In this document: positions 26,967 to 34,652 of the stretch, piece by piece
Layout of the letters: every line of letters begins with the position of its first letter
Position numbering within the stretch: the stretch's first letter is position 1
DNA from: Thermotogota bacterium
GTDB taxonomy: Bacteria > Thermotogota > Thermotogae > Petrotogales > Petrotogaceae
Reading direction: 5' to 3'
NCBI GenBank assembly: GCA_029780115.1
Contig: JAKOZG010000002.1
Location: forward strand, 1 to 64,000
DNA: 64,000 nt
Made by a program: the position numbers and the translations under genes
Notes under the pieces: model-generated
The model's database searches: none
Seen by the model: the letters and a program-made list of their open reading frames with translations, nothing else
Told to the model about the DNA's origin: nothing

Positions 26967-27878
26967 TTGAATTGCAAATTGATTCTAGCGCCTATGGCTG
27001 ATTATACAGATTATCCCTTTAGAGAAATATGTAGAAAATTTGGTGCTCAATATACTTTCACAGAAATGATTTCAGTTGATTCTATAATTATGAATAATCC
27101 CAAAATTCATAAAATGCTTCCTCAGAAAAATGAAAAAAACATTGGGATTCAACTTTTTGGCAACGACCCAATAAAATTTGTAAAAGCCGCAAAAGAACTT
27201 GAAAAATTAGCAAGTTGGATTGATATAAATGCTGCTTGTCCAGTTAACAAAGTCGTCAAAAAAGGTGCGGGAGCAGCTTTGCTTGATACACCAGAACTTT
27301 TAGCTAATATAATATATACATTGAAGAGTTCTGTGAAAATACCAGTTGGAGTTAAAATAAGATTAGGATTTAATAAAACAAACATAGAAGAAATTATTCA
27401 ATTGATTGAAGCTGCAGGTGCTAATTATATCATAATTCATGGACGAACAAGAAATCAATTCTATTCTGGTAAAGCCGATAAAACCATCATCAAAAAAATA
27501 AAAGAAATGGTGAGTATACCTGTTGGAGCTAGTGGCGATGTATTCTCACAAGGAGATGTTGAAGAATACCTAACAACCTATAATGCCGACTTCGTTTTAG
27601 TTGCAAGAGGAGCTATTGGTAATCCTTGGATCTTTTTAAACTCTGAGTATGAACCTTCTGTTGAAGAAAGAAAAAAAGTATGCTTAGAACATTTAAAGCT
27701 ATCAATTGATTTTTATGAAAATGAAACTTACGCTGTAAAAAAATTTAGAAAAATTTTGATTAAATATTTTACGGGAGTTGAAGGAGTGACTGAAATAAAA
27801 AGAAGAACTTCTTCCTTGCACTCATATGAAGAAGTAAATAACCTTTTAAACGAAATTTTTTCAAAAAATAAAGTTTAG
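26967..27878 (+). CDS. dus: tRNA-dihydrouridine synthase
   Basis: FMN-dependent enzyme reducing uridines in the tRNA D-loop, about 303 aa. LAPMADYTDYPFR at the N-terminus is the FMN-binding signature; INAACPVNKVVKKGAGAALL includes the catalytic Cys; IHGRTRNQFYSGKADK and ARGAIGNPWIF complete the barrel. The start is TTG 26967 behind GAGGTGAG; longer frames reach into the antisense of tRNA-Pro. The stop overlaps the flaG stop by 4 nt on the other strand. Confidence 0.93.
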   Translation: MNCKLILAPMADYTDYPFREICRKFGAQYTFTEMISVDSIIMNNPKIHKMLPQKNEKNIGIQLFGNDPIKFVKAAKELEKLASWIDINAACPVNKVVKKGAGAALLDTPELLANIIYTLKSSVKIPVGVKIRLGFNKTNIEEIIQLIEAAGANYIIIHGRTRNQFYSGKADKTIIKKIKEMVSIPVGASGDVFSQGDVEEYLTTYNADFVLVARGAIGNPWIFLNSEYEPSVEERKKVCLEHLKLSIDFYENETYAVKKFRKILIKYFTGVEGVTEIKRRTSSLHSYEEVNNLLNEIFSKNKV

Positions 27879-28258
27879 GCTTTCTCATCAAATAGAATCC
27901 CTTCTAGTTCATTTAAAGCTCTTGCAAGTTTGAGAGAAACTTCTGGTGGAATTTGTCTTATAACTTTTTCTGTTCCTTTTTCTATTATTTTTATAATTAA
28001 AATATCTAAATCTCTATCAATTTCAAAGTGAGCTTCACCTTTAAAAATTTGAGAGAGTTTTTCTAATCGTTGCTCTATTATTTTTGAAATTTGGTCTAAC
28101 TCTTCGGTAGAAAAAATTGTTTCCTGATTTTTATCTCTATCTGTCAGAGGAGGTACATTTTTTAAATTACTTTGCAGTTGTTCACTGTTTTTATTAACCA
28201 TGTAATCCAAGTTGTCTACTTTTAGGTTGTGTTTTCCCCCTACATTTGGTATTTCCAT
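27875..28258 (-). CDS. flaG: FlaG flagellar protein
   Basis: 127 aa. Residues 60-127 match FlaG: HFEIDRDLDILIIKIIEKGTE, then VIRQIPPEVSLKLARAL and GILFDEKA. Residues 1-50 are low-complexity and probably disordered. FlaG influences filament length or cap assembly in other bacteria. ATG 28258 is chosen because GGGGTGAT precedes it; a longer frame would overlap the promoter and queA. A sigma-28-type promoter lies 38 nt upstream, in line with late flagellar expression. Confidence 0.9.
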   Translation of the reverse strand: MEIPNVGGKHNLKVDNLDYMVNKNSEQLQSNLKNVPPLTDRDKNQETIFSTEELDQISKIIEQRLEKLSQIFKGEAHFEIDRDLDILIIKIIEKGTEKVIRQIPPEVSLKLARALNELEGILFDEKA

Positions 28259-28295
28259 AATATCACCCCTAATGATAAAAGTTATTTCAATATTT

Positions 28296-28322
28296 ATATC
28301 GACTAAATATAAATTAACTTTA
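28296..28322 (-). promoter_or_regulatory. Sigma-28 (FliA)-type promoter of flaG
   Basis: Minus strand TAAA (28319-28322), exactly 15 nt, then GTCGATAT (28296-28303). The FliA/SigD consensus is TAAA-N15-GCCGATAA/T, so 11 of 12 positions match. It lies just after the queA stop and gives flaG its own control. Confidence 0.75.
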
Positions 28323-28337
28323 ATTGCGACTTGGGAC

Positions 28338-29366
28338 TCAGATAATAAACATTGCATCTCCAAAAGAGAAAAAACGATACCTTTTTTCAATAGCCTCCCT
28401 ATAGGCTTGCATTATAAAATCATAGCCTGCAAACGCTGATACTAAGAATAACAAAGAGGATTTAGGTAAATGAAAATTTGTTATCAAAGCATCAATTATT
28501 TTAAATTCAAAGGGGGGATAAATATAAAGTTTTGTCTTGCCTATTAATTTATCTGGTTCTTGTGCAATAGACTCCAAAGTTCTTACGACCGTAGTACCAA
28601 CAGCAATCACCTTTCTTCCTTTAGCTTTGGTTCTAGCAATTTTTTCAAGTATTTCTCGTGATACGCTGAAATATTCTTCATGTATATCATATTCTCTAAT
28701 ATCAAGTTCTTTAACCGGTCGAAAAGTTCCTAATCCAACATGTAAGGTGATTTCTGCTATTTCCGCTCCAACTTTTTCTTGTAATTCATTTAACAATTCT
28801 TTAGTAAAATGCAAACCTGCCGTAGGTGCAGCTACTGCTCCTTCGTATTTTGCATATTCTGTTTGGTATAGTTCAGGGTCATCTAATTGTTTTTTTATGT
28901 ATGGTGGCAAAGGAATCTGGCCAACTTTAAATATTTTCGAATAAAAATCTGGATCTTTAAATTCCAAAATCCTTGTTCCATCATCCAAATGATCTAAAAC
29001 TTCGCATACTATATTTTCAGGAAATAGAAGTTTATTTCCTTTTTTGATTTTAGAACCAGGTCTTACTAGTGCTTTCCAGACGTTTTGGTTCCCGTTTTTT
29101 TCTAATAATAATACCTCAACTTTTGCTCCGGTTTCTTTTTGACCGTATAATCTTGCTGGTATTACTTTAGTGTTATTTATTACTAATAGATCTCCGGGTT
29201 GTATATATTTTTTTATATCTCTAAATATTTTATGCTCTATGCTTCTTTTACTTCGATCTAGAATCATTAATCTACATAGATCTCTAGGTTCTACTGGTTC
29301 TTGGGCAATTAATTCGTCAGGTAACTGGTAATCATATTTCTCTAAATTAAATGTTTCTTCACTCAT
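28338..29366 (-). CDS. queA: S-adenosylmethionine:tRNA ribosyltransferase-isomerase
   Basis: Queuosine pathway enzyme that adds an epoxycyclopentane from SAM to preQ1-tRNA. 342 aa, family-typical. YQLPDELIAQEP near the N-terminus, VINNTKVIPARL near 65, AAPTAGLHFT near 178 and VGTTVVRTLES near 251 are hallmarks. It overlaps the upstream NYN gene by 8 nt. Like MnmG, Dus, TsaD and TsaE in this window, it acts on tRNA. Confidence 0.96.
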   Translation of the reverse strand: MSEETFNLEKYDYQLPDELIAQEPVEPRDLCRLMILDRSKRSIEHKIFRDIKKYIQPGDLLVINNTKVIPARLYGQKETGAKVEVLLLEKNGNQNVWKALVRPGSKIKKGNKLLFPENIVCEVLDHLDDGTRILEFKDPDFYSKIFKVGQIPLPPYIKKQLDDPELYQTEYAKYEGAVAAPTAGLHFTKELLNELQEKVGAEIAEITLHVGLGTFRPVKELDIREYDIHEEYFSVSREILEKIARTKAKGRKVIAVGTTVVRTLESIAQEPDKLIGKTKLYIYPPFEFKIIDALITNFHLPKSSLLFLVSAFAGYDFIMQAYREAIEKRYRFFSFGDAMFII

Positions 29367-30357
29367 CTATAAACCTCCGTAAATCTAAAAGTTTGTTTTC
29401 TTCAAATTCATACTGTTCAAATTTATCATCACTAATCATATAATAACCCATATGATTACTCAAATAAATAATTAATTCATCAGCTGGTGATTCAAAATAG
29501 ATGCGTTTTTTCTGTGATAATTTATTCAAAACATCCCTGTCTTCTTGGTCTTTTAAGATGAATTCTACATTTTTATCGAATACAATAAAACAAGGAAAGA
29601 ATGCAATATCAACAGTATACAGATTGTCTAACAAATTTAACAAAATATCTATTTTGTTTATATTTTCATGTCTAACGACGTTGCTACCGTCTACAACAAC
29701 ACCTTTTATATTTTTTGATGTCAGAAGTTTGTAATGATAAAATGAAATATTTTTTAGTTGTAGTTCAATTAACTGTTTCTCATAGGGGCTTAACATCTGA
29801 AAAATATCTTTTATCTTTTTATAAAAAGAAACAGAAGTTTCTAAAGGATCGATACTTAAAATCTCATCTAAAAGATTTTGAACAAAAGGTGTTTTTATAT
29901 CTAAAGGTACATACGTAATCAATGAATATAAATCTATATAATCTGAGAAGTTCAGCCTTTTTAAAATAACTTCAGGATTATAAAATTCTACTCCGTATTT
30001 CTTTAACTTTTCGTTGTAACCTCCTGGCGGATATTTCTTCGGAAACATTATAAATTTTAAATTATCAATCGTTTCCTTTTTTAACTTATAATATTTTCTT
30101 AAATCTTCAAATCTGTTTTCTTTTGGTTTATCTAAAATATGCATAACCAAAAACTGAAAATCGTTTATATGTTTTTTAGATATTTTTATCTCAGCTTCTT
30201 TACCCAATACCCTATATATCCAAAACATTTTTCTCTCATTTAATTCACGAGGTGCCAAAATTATTTGATTTGTCTTTTCAACTAATTTTCTAGTTTTTTT
30301 GTTATGCTGTTTATAGTCATTTTCTGAAATTACATTGATTATCCTCTGTAGTGACAC
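29359..30357 (-). CDS. Protein with C-terminal NYN/PIN-like (Zc3h12a-type) domain, predicted RNase
   Basis: 332 aa. Residues 1-210 are mostly helical and resemble nothing I can name. Residues 218-332 look like a NYN/PIN nuclease domain: VVVDGSN at 220-226, VFDKN at 259-263, an ADE pair at 292-294 and MISDDKF at 307-313. These four acidic positions match the metal site of Zc3h12a-like RNases. The gene lies between tsaE (2-nt gap) and queA (8-nt overlap), so it is translated with two tRNA-modification genes. A tRNA or mRNA substrate is plausible but unproved. Confidence 0.6.
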   Translation of the reverse strand: MSLQRIINVISENDYKQHNKKTRKLVEKTNQIILAPRELNERKMFWIYRVLGKEAEIKISKKHINDFQFLVMHILDKPKENRFEDLRKYYKLKKETIDNLKFIMFPKKYPPGGYNEKLKKYGVEFYNPEVILKRLNFSDYIDLYSLITYVPLDIKTPFVQNLLDEILSIDPLETSVSFYKKIKDIFQMLSPYEKQLIELQLKNISFYHYKLLTSKNIKGVVVDGSNVVRHENINKIDILLNLLDNLYTVDIAFFPCFIVFDKNVEFILKDQEDRDVLNKLSQKKRIYFESPADELIIYLSNHMGYYMISDDKFEQYEFEENKLLDLRRFIDE

Positions 30358-30359
30358 TT

Positions 30360-30848
30360 TTAAACCACCTTAATTTTTTTACTTAATTCTTCTTCAATTA
30401 ATTTATATTTTTCCCCTTTCCCCTCAATAGTAATATCTCTATATCTAATATCTATATTATAAAACAAATAAATATTCAAACTCTCATCGGGCGTTAAATA
30501 GCTTAACATATCTGCCCATTCTATTATATAAATAGCAGTTGGATCAGAAAAAATATCTAAATATTCTATCTCGCTCACATCGCTAAGTCTATAAAGGTCT
30601 ATATGATAAACCGTAGGATTAGTAGCATACACTTTTATTAAAGAAAATGTTGGACTAGTGACAATTATTTCTTCATTCGATAACCCATTAATTATAGCAG
30701 ATGCCAACGTAGTTTTTCCTGTACCTAACTCTCCAAATAAAAGAATTTTGGCTCCAGGAAATAAGCATTTTGATATATAAAACCCAATTTTCTCTAAATG
30801 TTCTATATCTACTTTTTCATTGTGAATTATCTTCGATTCTCCTCTCAT
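30360..30848 (-). CDS. tsaE: tRNA threonylcarbamoyladenosine biosynthesis ATPase TsaE
   Basis: P-loop ATPase of the t6A37 complex with TsaB and TsaD. 162 aa. Walker A is GELGTGKTT (about 42-50); TSPTFSLIK and YHIDLYRLSD follow; IIEWAD is the usual C-terminal segment. The ATG at 30848 has no clear ribosome site upstream; an AGAGGAG sits within its first codons, so a slightly later non-AUG start cannot be excluded. TsaD is encoded at 58.0 kb. Confidence 0.92.
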   Translation of the reverse strand: MRGESKIIHNEKVDIEHLEKIGFYISKCLFPGAKILLFGELGTGKTTLASAIINGLSNEEIIVTSPTFSLIKVYATNPTVYHIDLYRLSDVSEIEYLDIFSDPTAIYIIEWADMLSYLTPDESLNIYLFYNIDIRYRDITIEGKGEKYKLIEEELSKKIKVV

Positions 30849-31025
30849 TCATGAGTTAAAAAATATATTCTTACTTTGAAACACATATGTTGTCAGACTT
30901 TTCAAACATTGTGTTATTTATATGAACAAAAAGATTAACTTTGTATCAAACTCAAATTCAAGAGTTATTTATACAAAAATCCTTTCTTCAAAAAGCATAC
31001 TAGAAATGATAGTATATAGATTTTC

Positions 31026-32204
31026 CTATCCTTCTTGAATTTCTCCTGCTTTTGCTAATGCAAACTTAGCTATCGGAGGGCCAATGAGTTCATAAATAAT
31101 GACTGCAGCTAAAATAATTGTTCTAACTTCTTCCCCAAATGGAGGTGGCAATATTTTCTGAGCAACCATCGATAATCCAATTGCTACACCTGCTTGAGGT
31201 AAAAGTGCAAGACCTAGATAATTTCTTACAGTTTCTGGACTTTTGGCGGCGACGGCTCCCAAGTACCCACCTAACATTTTACCTACCGCTCTTAATATTA
31301 CATAGGCAATCCCAACCAATCCTACAGATTTCAAAATTGAGAGATTTAATTCAACGCCTGATATGGTAAAAAACAAAACTAGTAAAGGAGGCGTAAAATT
31401 TTCAATTACAGTAAATACTTTTTTATTATGAGGCAAAATATTGGTTAAAGTTGTTCCTAACATCATACAAGATAAAAGGGACGAAAAATTAAATTGTATA
31501 GACAATCCTGCAGTTAAAAATATAAAGGCAATAACAACTCCTAATAATTCATCTTCCCCTTTCACTTTTTTGGATATCCAGGCTAGTATAAAACCCATAA
31601 AAAAACCTAAAGCTAAAGCACCTATAATTTCGAATATTGGTGAAAGAATTAAAGAAGCAAGTGAAACTGATTCAACGCCTTCTATCAATATTTTTGCAAT
31701 AGCCGACGCTATACCAAAAATCATAATACATACTGCATCATCCATTGCAACAACTGGTAACAACGTATCAACTAAGGGACCTTTTGCATTATATTGTTTA
31801 ACCACCATTAAAGTAGCAGCCGGCGCAGTTGCAGCAGCTATTGCACCTAAGACAACACTTAAGTGTAGAGGTTGTTTAAAAATAAAAATCATTCCTAAAG
31901 TTACACATAGCGTAGCACATAAAGCCTCTAAAACAGTTATTAAAACTACGCCCTTGCCTAGTTTTTTCAAATGTTCAATGTTTAGCTCGCTTCCTATACT
32001 GTAGGCTATGAAAGCTAAAGCAGCCTCAGATATAATTGAAAAACTTCCTACTACCTCACGTGGAATAATTCCCAAAACAGAAGGACCTATCAATAATCCA
32101 CCAATAAGATAACCGGTTACGTTTGGTAATTTTAATAACCTAATTATTTTGGCCATTATTAGACCGGTTAGTAAAATAACTGAAATATAAAATAGCATGT
32201 GCAT
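31026..32204 (-). CDS. Cation:proton antiporter (CPA2/Kef-like)
   Basis: Membrane antiporter of 392 aa with about 12 helices and no cytoplasmic regulatory domain. LPNVTGYLIGGLLIGP near 28, AAATAPAATLMVV near 122 and MDDAVCIMIFG near 153 are the conserved core of the CPA family, the last with the ion-binding DD pair. Kef-type RCK domains are absent; instead a small PII-like protein is encoded 10 nt upstream in the same unit and could serve as the regulator. The transported ion (Na+ or K+) is not predictable. Confidence 0.85.
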   Translation of the reverse strand: MHMLFYISVILLTGLIMAKIIRLLKLPNVTGYLIGGLLIGPSVLGIIPREVVGSFSIISEAALAFIAYSIGSELNIEHLKKLGKGVVLITVLEALCATLCVTLGMIFIFKQPLHLSVVLGAIAAATAPAATLMVVKQYNAKGPLVDTLLPVVAMDDAVCIMIFGIASAIAKILIEGVESVSLASLILSPIFEIIGALALGFFMGFILAWISKKVKGEDELLGVVIAFIFLTAGLSIQFNFSSLLSCMMLGTTLTNILPHNKKVFTVIENFTPPLLVLFFTISGVELNLSILKSVGLVGIAYVILRAVGKMLGGYLGAVAAKSPETVRNYLGLALLPQAGVAIGLSMVAQKILPPPFGEEVRTIILAAVIIYELIGPPIAKFALAKAGEIQEG

Positions 32205-32214
32205 AATTATTTGA

Positions 32215-32562
32215 TCAACTCCCCTGTTTATTTAAACTTTCAAAATAATTCACAGGCATCGTAAACATGACCCCAACATTTTCTCCTTTGATTTCACCTG
32301 CTACCTTTCTTACACATTCCATCGCGATTGGAACCTTTTCATCTGGTAACACCATGAAAATGGTTTTATTAAAAGGCCTGTTTTCACCCAAGATAGTTCT
32401 TAAAGATCCAAACAATAATGAATTAGGATAAGATTCAACCAAAGTTTTTGCCATCCCAGAACTATCAATAATTGTGCCTGTTACTATTTTTTTATCACTT
32501 AATTCAAGTAACAGGTCATTTAATTTTTCTATCCTATTTAAAACTACCACGAGCATCTGCAT
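32215..32562 (-). CDS. PII-like (GlnB/CutA-superfamily) protein
   Basis: 115 aa with the ferredoxin-like beta-alpha-beta pattern of PII relatives: LVVVLNRIEKLNDLLLEL, GTIIDSSGMAKTL, a G-S-L-R turn, NKTIFMVLPDEK and VGVMFTMPVNY. The T-loop region is short and lacks the uridylylation Tyr context of true GlnB. Such proteins often sit beside membrane transporters, where they bind nucleotides and gate activity. The CPA antiporter gene is 10 nt downstream. Ligand and target are inferred. Confidence 0.65.
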   Translation of the reverse strand: MQMLVVVLNRIEKLNDLLLELSDKKIVTGTIIDSSGMAKTLVESYPNSLLFGSLRTILGENRPFNKTIFMVLPDEKVPIAMECVRKVAGEIKGENVGVMFTMPVNYFESLNKQGS

Positions 32563-32566
32563 AAAT

Positions 32567-33244
32567 TTACCTCCTAAACTCTTTTTTATAAAAATTACAT
32601 TCTGACTGTAAAAAACAATCGAAACAATTAGGCTTTTTTTTACAGAATTCTTTTGAATGTTTAACTATAAGAGCATGATACTCATTGTAAAGTTTTTCGT
32701 TCTTACCCAAGGAAGCTTCAAAAAATTCCTGAATTTCATCGTAATCTTCAGGCAATCCCAATCCTAATCTATCAAATAACCTTTTTGTGTAAGAATCGAC
32801 AACAAAAACAGGAAAATTAAAAGCATATAATAAAATAGAATCTGCAGTTTCTTTGCCTATTCCTTTTATTTTCAAAAGTTCTCGACGAAGCTCTATGTAA
32901 CTTTTATTTTTAATCTTCAATTCGTCAAAATCATATTTTTTCAACCATTCTAAAAAATTTTTTATTCTTTCACTTTTTAAGTTATAAAAACCACAGGGTT
33001 TGATCATTTGGGCCAGTTCAGTTTTTTCTATCGTATATAACTTTCTTGGATTTATTAAATTGTTTGATTTCAAATTATTTATGGCCTTTTCCACATTTTT
33101 CCACGATGTGTTTTGAGTCAATATTGCACCTATTGTTACTTCAAACCAATTATTTGCTGGCCACCAATATTGGGGTCCATAAAAATCATATAATTTTTCA
33201 TAAATTAACAAAAGTTTTTCTCTTTTCGTCAATTTTTCTTCCAC
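32567..33244 (-). CDS. Endonuclease III-superfamily DNA glycosylase, MpgII/MagIII type
   Basis: 225 aa HhH-GPD base-excision enzyme with a C-terminal 4Fe-4S cluster (Cys 201, 207, 210, 216). AILTQNTSW lies near 40; the hairpin is IKGIGKETADSIL (126-138) and the catalytic Asp is D150 in VVDSYTKR. In Nth the hairpin reads G-R-K-T with a catalytic Lys; here that Lys is Glu (GKETAD), as in Helicobacter MagIII. This points to a monofunctional alkylpurine (3-methyladenine) glycosylase of the MpgII class, not a thymine glycol glycosylase/lyase. It overlaps the dehydrogenase gene by 16 nt. Confidence 0.82.
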   Translation of the reverse strand: MEEKLTKREKLLLIYEKLYDFYGPQYWWPANNWFEVTIGAILTQNTSWKNVEKAINNLKSNNLINPRKLYTIEKTELAQMIKPCGFYNLKSERIKNFLEWLKKYDFDELKIKNKSYIELRRELLKIKGIGKETADSILLYAFNFPVFVVDSYTKRLFDRLGLGLPEDYDEIQEFFEASLGKNEKLYNEYHALIVKHSKEFCKKKPNCFDCFLQSECNFYKKEFRR

Positions 33245-34197
33245 ACCAGATTGTCTGGTTCTTCTCCACTTAACACTTTAATAACATCGTTTGCTACCAT
33301 TACTGACATTTTACTGCGTGTCTCATAAGTAGCGCTTCCAATATGCGGAGTCAACACAACATTATCGAGTTTGAGTAGATCCGGAAATATCTTTGGTTCA
33401 TTTTCATAGACATCCAAAGCCGCCCCAGCTATTTCTCCATTCTTAAGTTTTTGACATAAAGCTTTTTCATCGATAACTGGACCTCTTGCAGTATTGATCA
33501 AATAGGAGGTTTTCTTCATTAGTGACAATTTATTTTCGTTCAATAAATGATAAGTTTCTTTAGTCAACGGAACATGCAAACTTACGAAATCAGATTCCTT
33601 AAGCAATTCATCTAAAGTCATATAAGCAGCATTCAAGCTTTTTTCAACTTCAGAAGGCACTCGATGCCTTTGATAATAATACACCTTCATATTAAAACCT
33701 ATAGCCCTTCTTGCAACTGCTTGCCCAATATTTCCAAAACCTATAATTCCCAATGTTTTGCCGTAAACATCGCTTCCTAAAAAAAGTTCTGGCTTCCAAC
33801 CATCAAATTTACCCGATCTGGTGAAAGCATCTGATTCCACAATTCTCCTAGACACAGCCAACATTAAAGCCCAAGTTAAATCTGCAGTAGTCTCAGTTAA
33901 TACGCCAGGTGTATTAGTAACATAGATGCCTAATTTCCTTGCTTTTTCAATATCTATATTATTATATCCTACAGCATAATTAGCAACGATTTTTAAACTA
34001 CCTTTACCGCTTTCCAAAACTTCTTCGTCAATATTATCTGCTAACATTGTGATTAAAGCATCTGAGTTAGAAGCGGCTCTTATCAATTCATTTTTGTTTA
34101 ATAATCTATCGTATGGATTAATAAAAACATCAAATTTTTCTCTCAATAAATTCAAACCCTGATCTGGAATTTTAAATGTAACAAAAACAACAGACAT
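33229..34197 (-). CDS. D-2-hydroxyacid dehydrogenase (glyoxylate/hydroxypyruvate reductase type)
   Basis: NAD(P)-dependent dehydrogenase, 322 aa. Nucleotide-binding GIIGFGNIGQAVARR near 150; catalytic Arg in NTARGPVIDE, Glu in DVYENEP and His in LTPHIGSATYETR. Close in pattern to glycerate dehydrogenase/glyoxylate reductase (GyaR/GhrB); serA is less likely as no ACT domain is present. The ATG follows AGGAGG. The transcript appears to have a leader of about 255 nt. Confidence 0.88.
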   Translation of the reverse strand: MSVVFVTFKIPDQGLNLLREKFDVFINPYDRLLNKNELIRAASNSDALITMLADNIDEEVLESGKGSLKIVANYAVGYNNIDIEKARKLGIYVTNTPGVLTETTADLTWALMLAVSRRIVESDAFTRSGKFDGWKPELFLGSDVYGKTLGIIGFGNIGQAVARRAIGFNMKVYYYQRHRVPSEVEKSLNAAYMTLDELLKESDFVSLHVPLTKETYHLLNENKLSLMKKTSYLINTARGPVIDEKALCQKLKNGEIAGAALDVYENEPKIFPDLLKLDNVVLTPHIGSATYETRSKMSVMVANDVIKVLSGEEPDNLVWKKN

Positions 34198-34453
34198 AAA
34201 TTTACCTCCTATAAAATTAACTTATAATGAATTTAGAAATTTTAAAACATAAATTTTATAAAGATTTTAAATTTAGATCTCTGAAAAAGCCCTTTGGTAA
34301 AATACTCTCATGTAGACTGTTTCTGCAATTTTTTTGTACTGGTTTTGAGAAGAAAAAGGGCTGTTGTGCTCGAACCCATTTAAATTCACAGCATTACTAT
34401 TTGCAAACTTTTTTCTAAAGTATTTAAATGAAAAATTAAACATGTGGTCGACA
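34198..34453 (-). other. Long, possibly structured 5' leader or small RNA upstream of the hydroxyacid dehydrogenase
   Basis: The minus-strand transcript expected from the -10 box at 34460-34468 would run about 255 nt before the ATG at 34197. It contains AGCCCTTT and AAAGGGCT arms (right arm 34356-34363, left arm near 34288-34295) enclosing a second UCUCA/UGAGA pairing. Outer AU-rich arms (TTTAGAAA with TTTCTAAA) could extend it into a rod with a central bubble. No known riboswitch motif was recognised. The rod-like form recalls 6S RNA, but this is weak; no terminator separates it from the gene. Confidence 0.35.
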
Positions 34454-34459
34454 TAATTT

Positions 34460-34468
34460 ATTATAACA
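34460..34468 (-). promoter_or_regulatory. Extended -10 box, leftward
   Basis: Minus strand TGTTATAAT. No clear -35 is seen at 17 nt. It would give the long leader of the hydroxyacid dehydrogenase. Confidence 0.5.
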
Positions 34469-34580
34469 AATAATTTTTATGTAAATATTCTATATATTAC
34501 ATTTCAATTTCTAACTATTATTATTTTTCTATCGAGACATGATTTTAGTCATGTTTCAATTACGAATTTTTTAACATCTG

Positions 34581-34589
34581 TGATATAAT
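34581..34589 (+). promoter_or_regulatory. Extended -10 promoter of lepA
   Basis: TGATATAAT, 64 nt before the lepA start. A short hairpin (GACATGA/TCATGTC-like, about 34535-34554) lies upstream. The remaining AT-rich sequence of the 455-nt gap 34198-34652 shows no gene. Confidence 0.55.
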
Positions 34590-34652
34590 TTTATATGATT
34601 AAAATGCTTTTAACAACGTGTTTTGCTTTGATAAATAATTGGAGGTGTAGTT

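Noticed and set aside
31441-32004. 187-codon open frame on the plus strand inside the antiporter gene
   Set aside because: It is antisense to a clear membrane transporter gene, has no ribosome site and resembles no protein.
34227-34418. 63-codon open frame on the plus strand before lepA
   Set aside because: No ribosome site and unlikely composition; the region fits better as a leftward leader or structured RNA.
34198-34453. T-box riboswitch or tmRNA in this leader
   Set aside because: No GGGTGG-type T-box sequence or specifier loop, and no tRNA-like ends with a tag frame.
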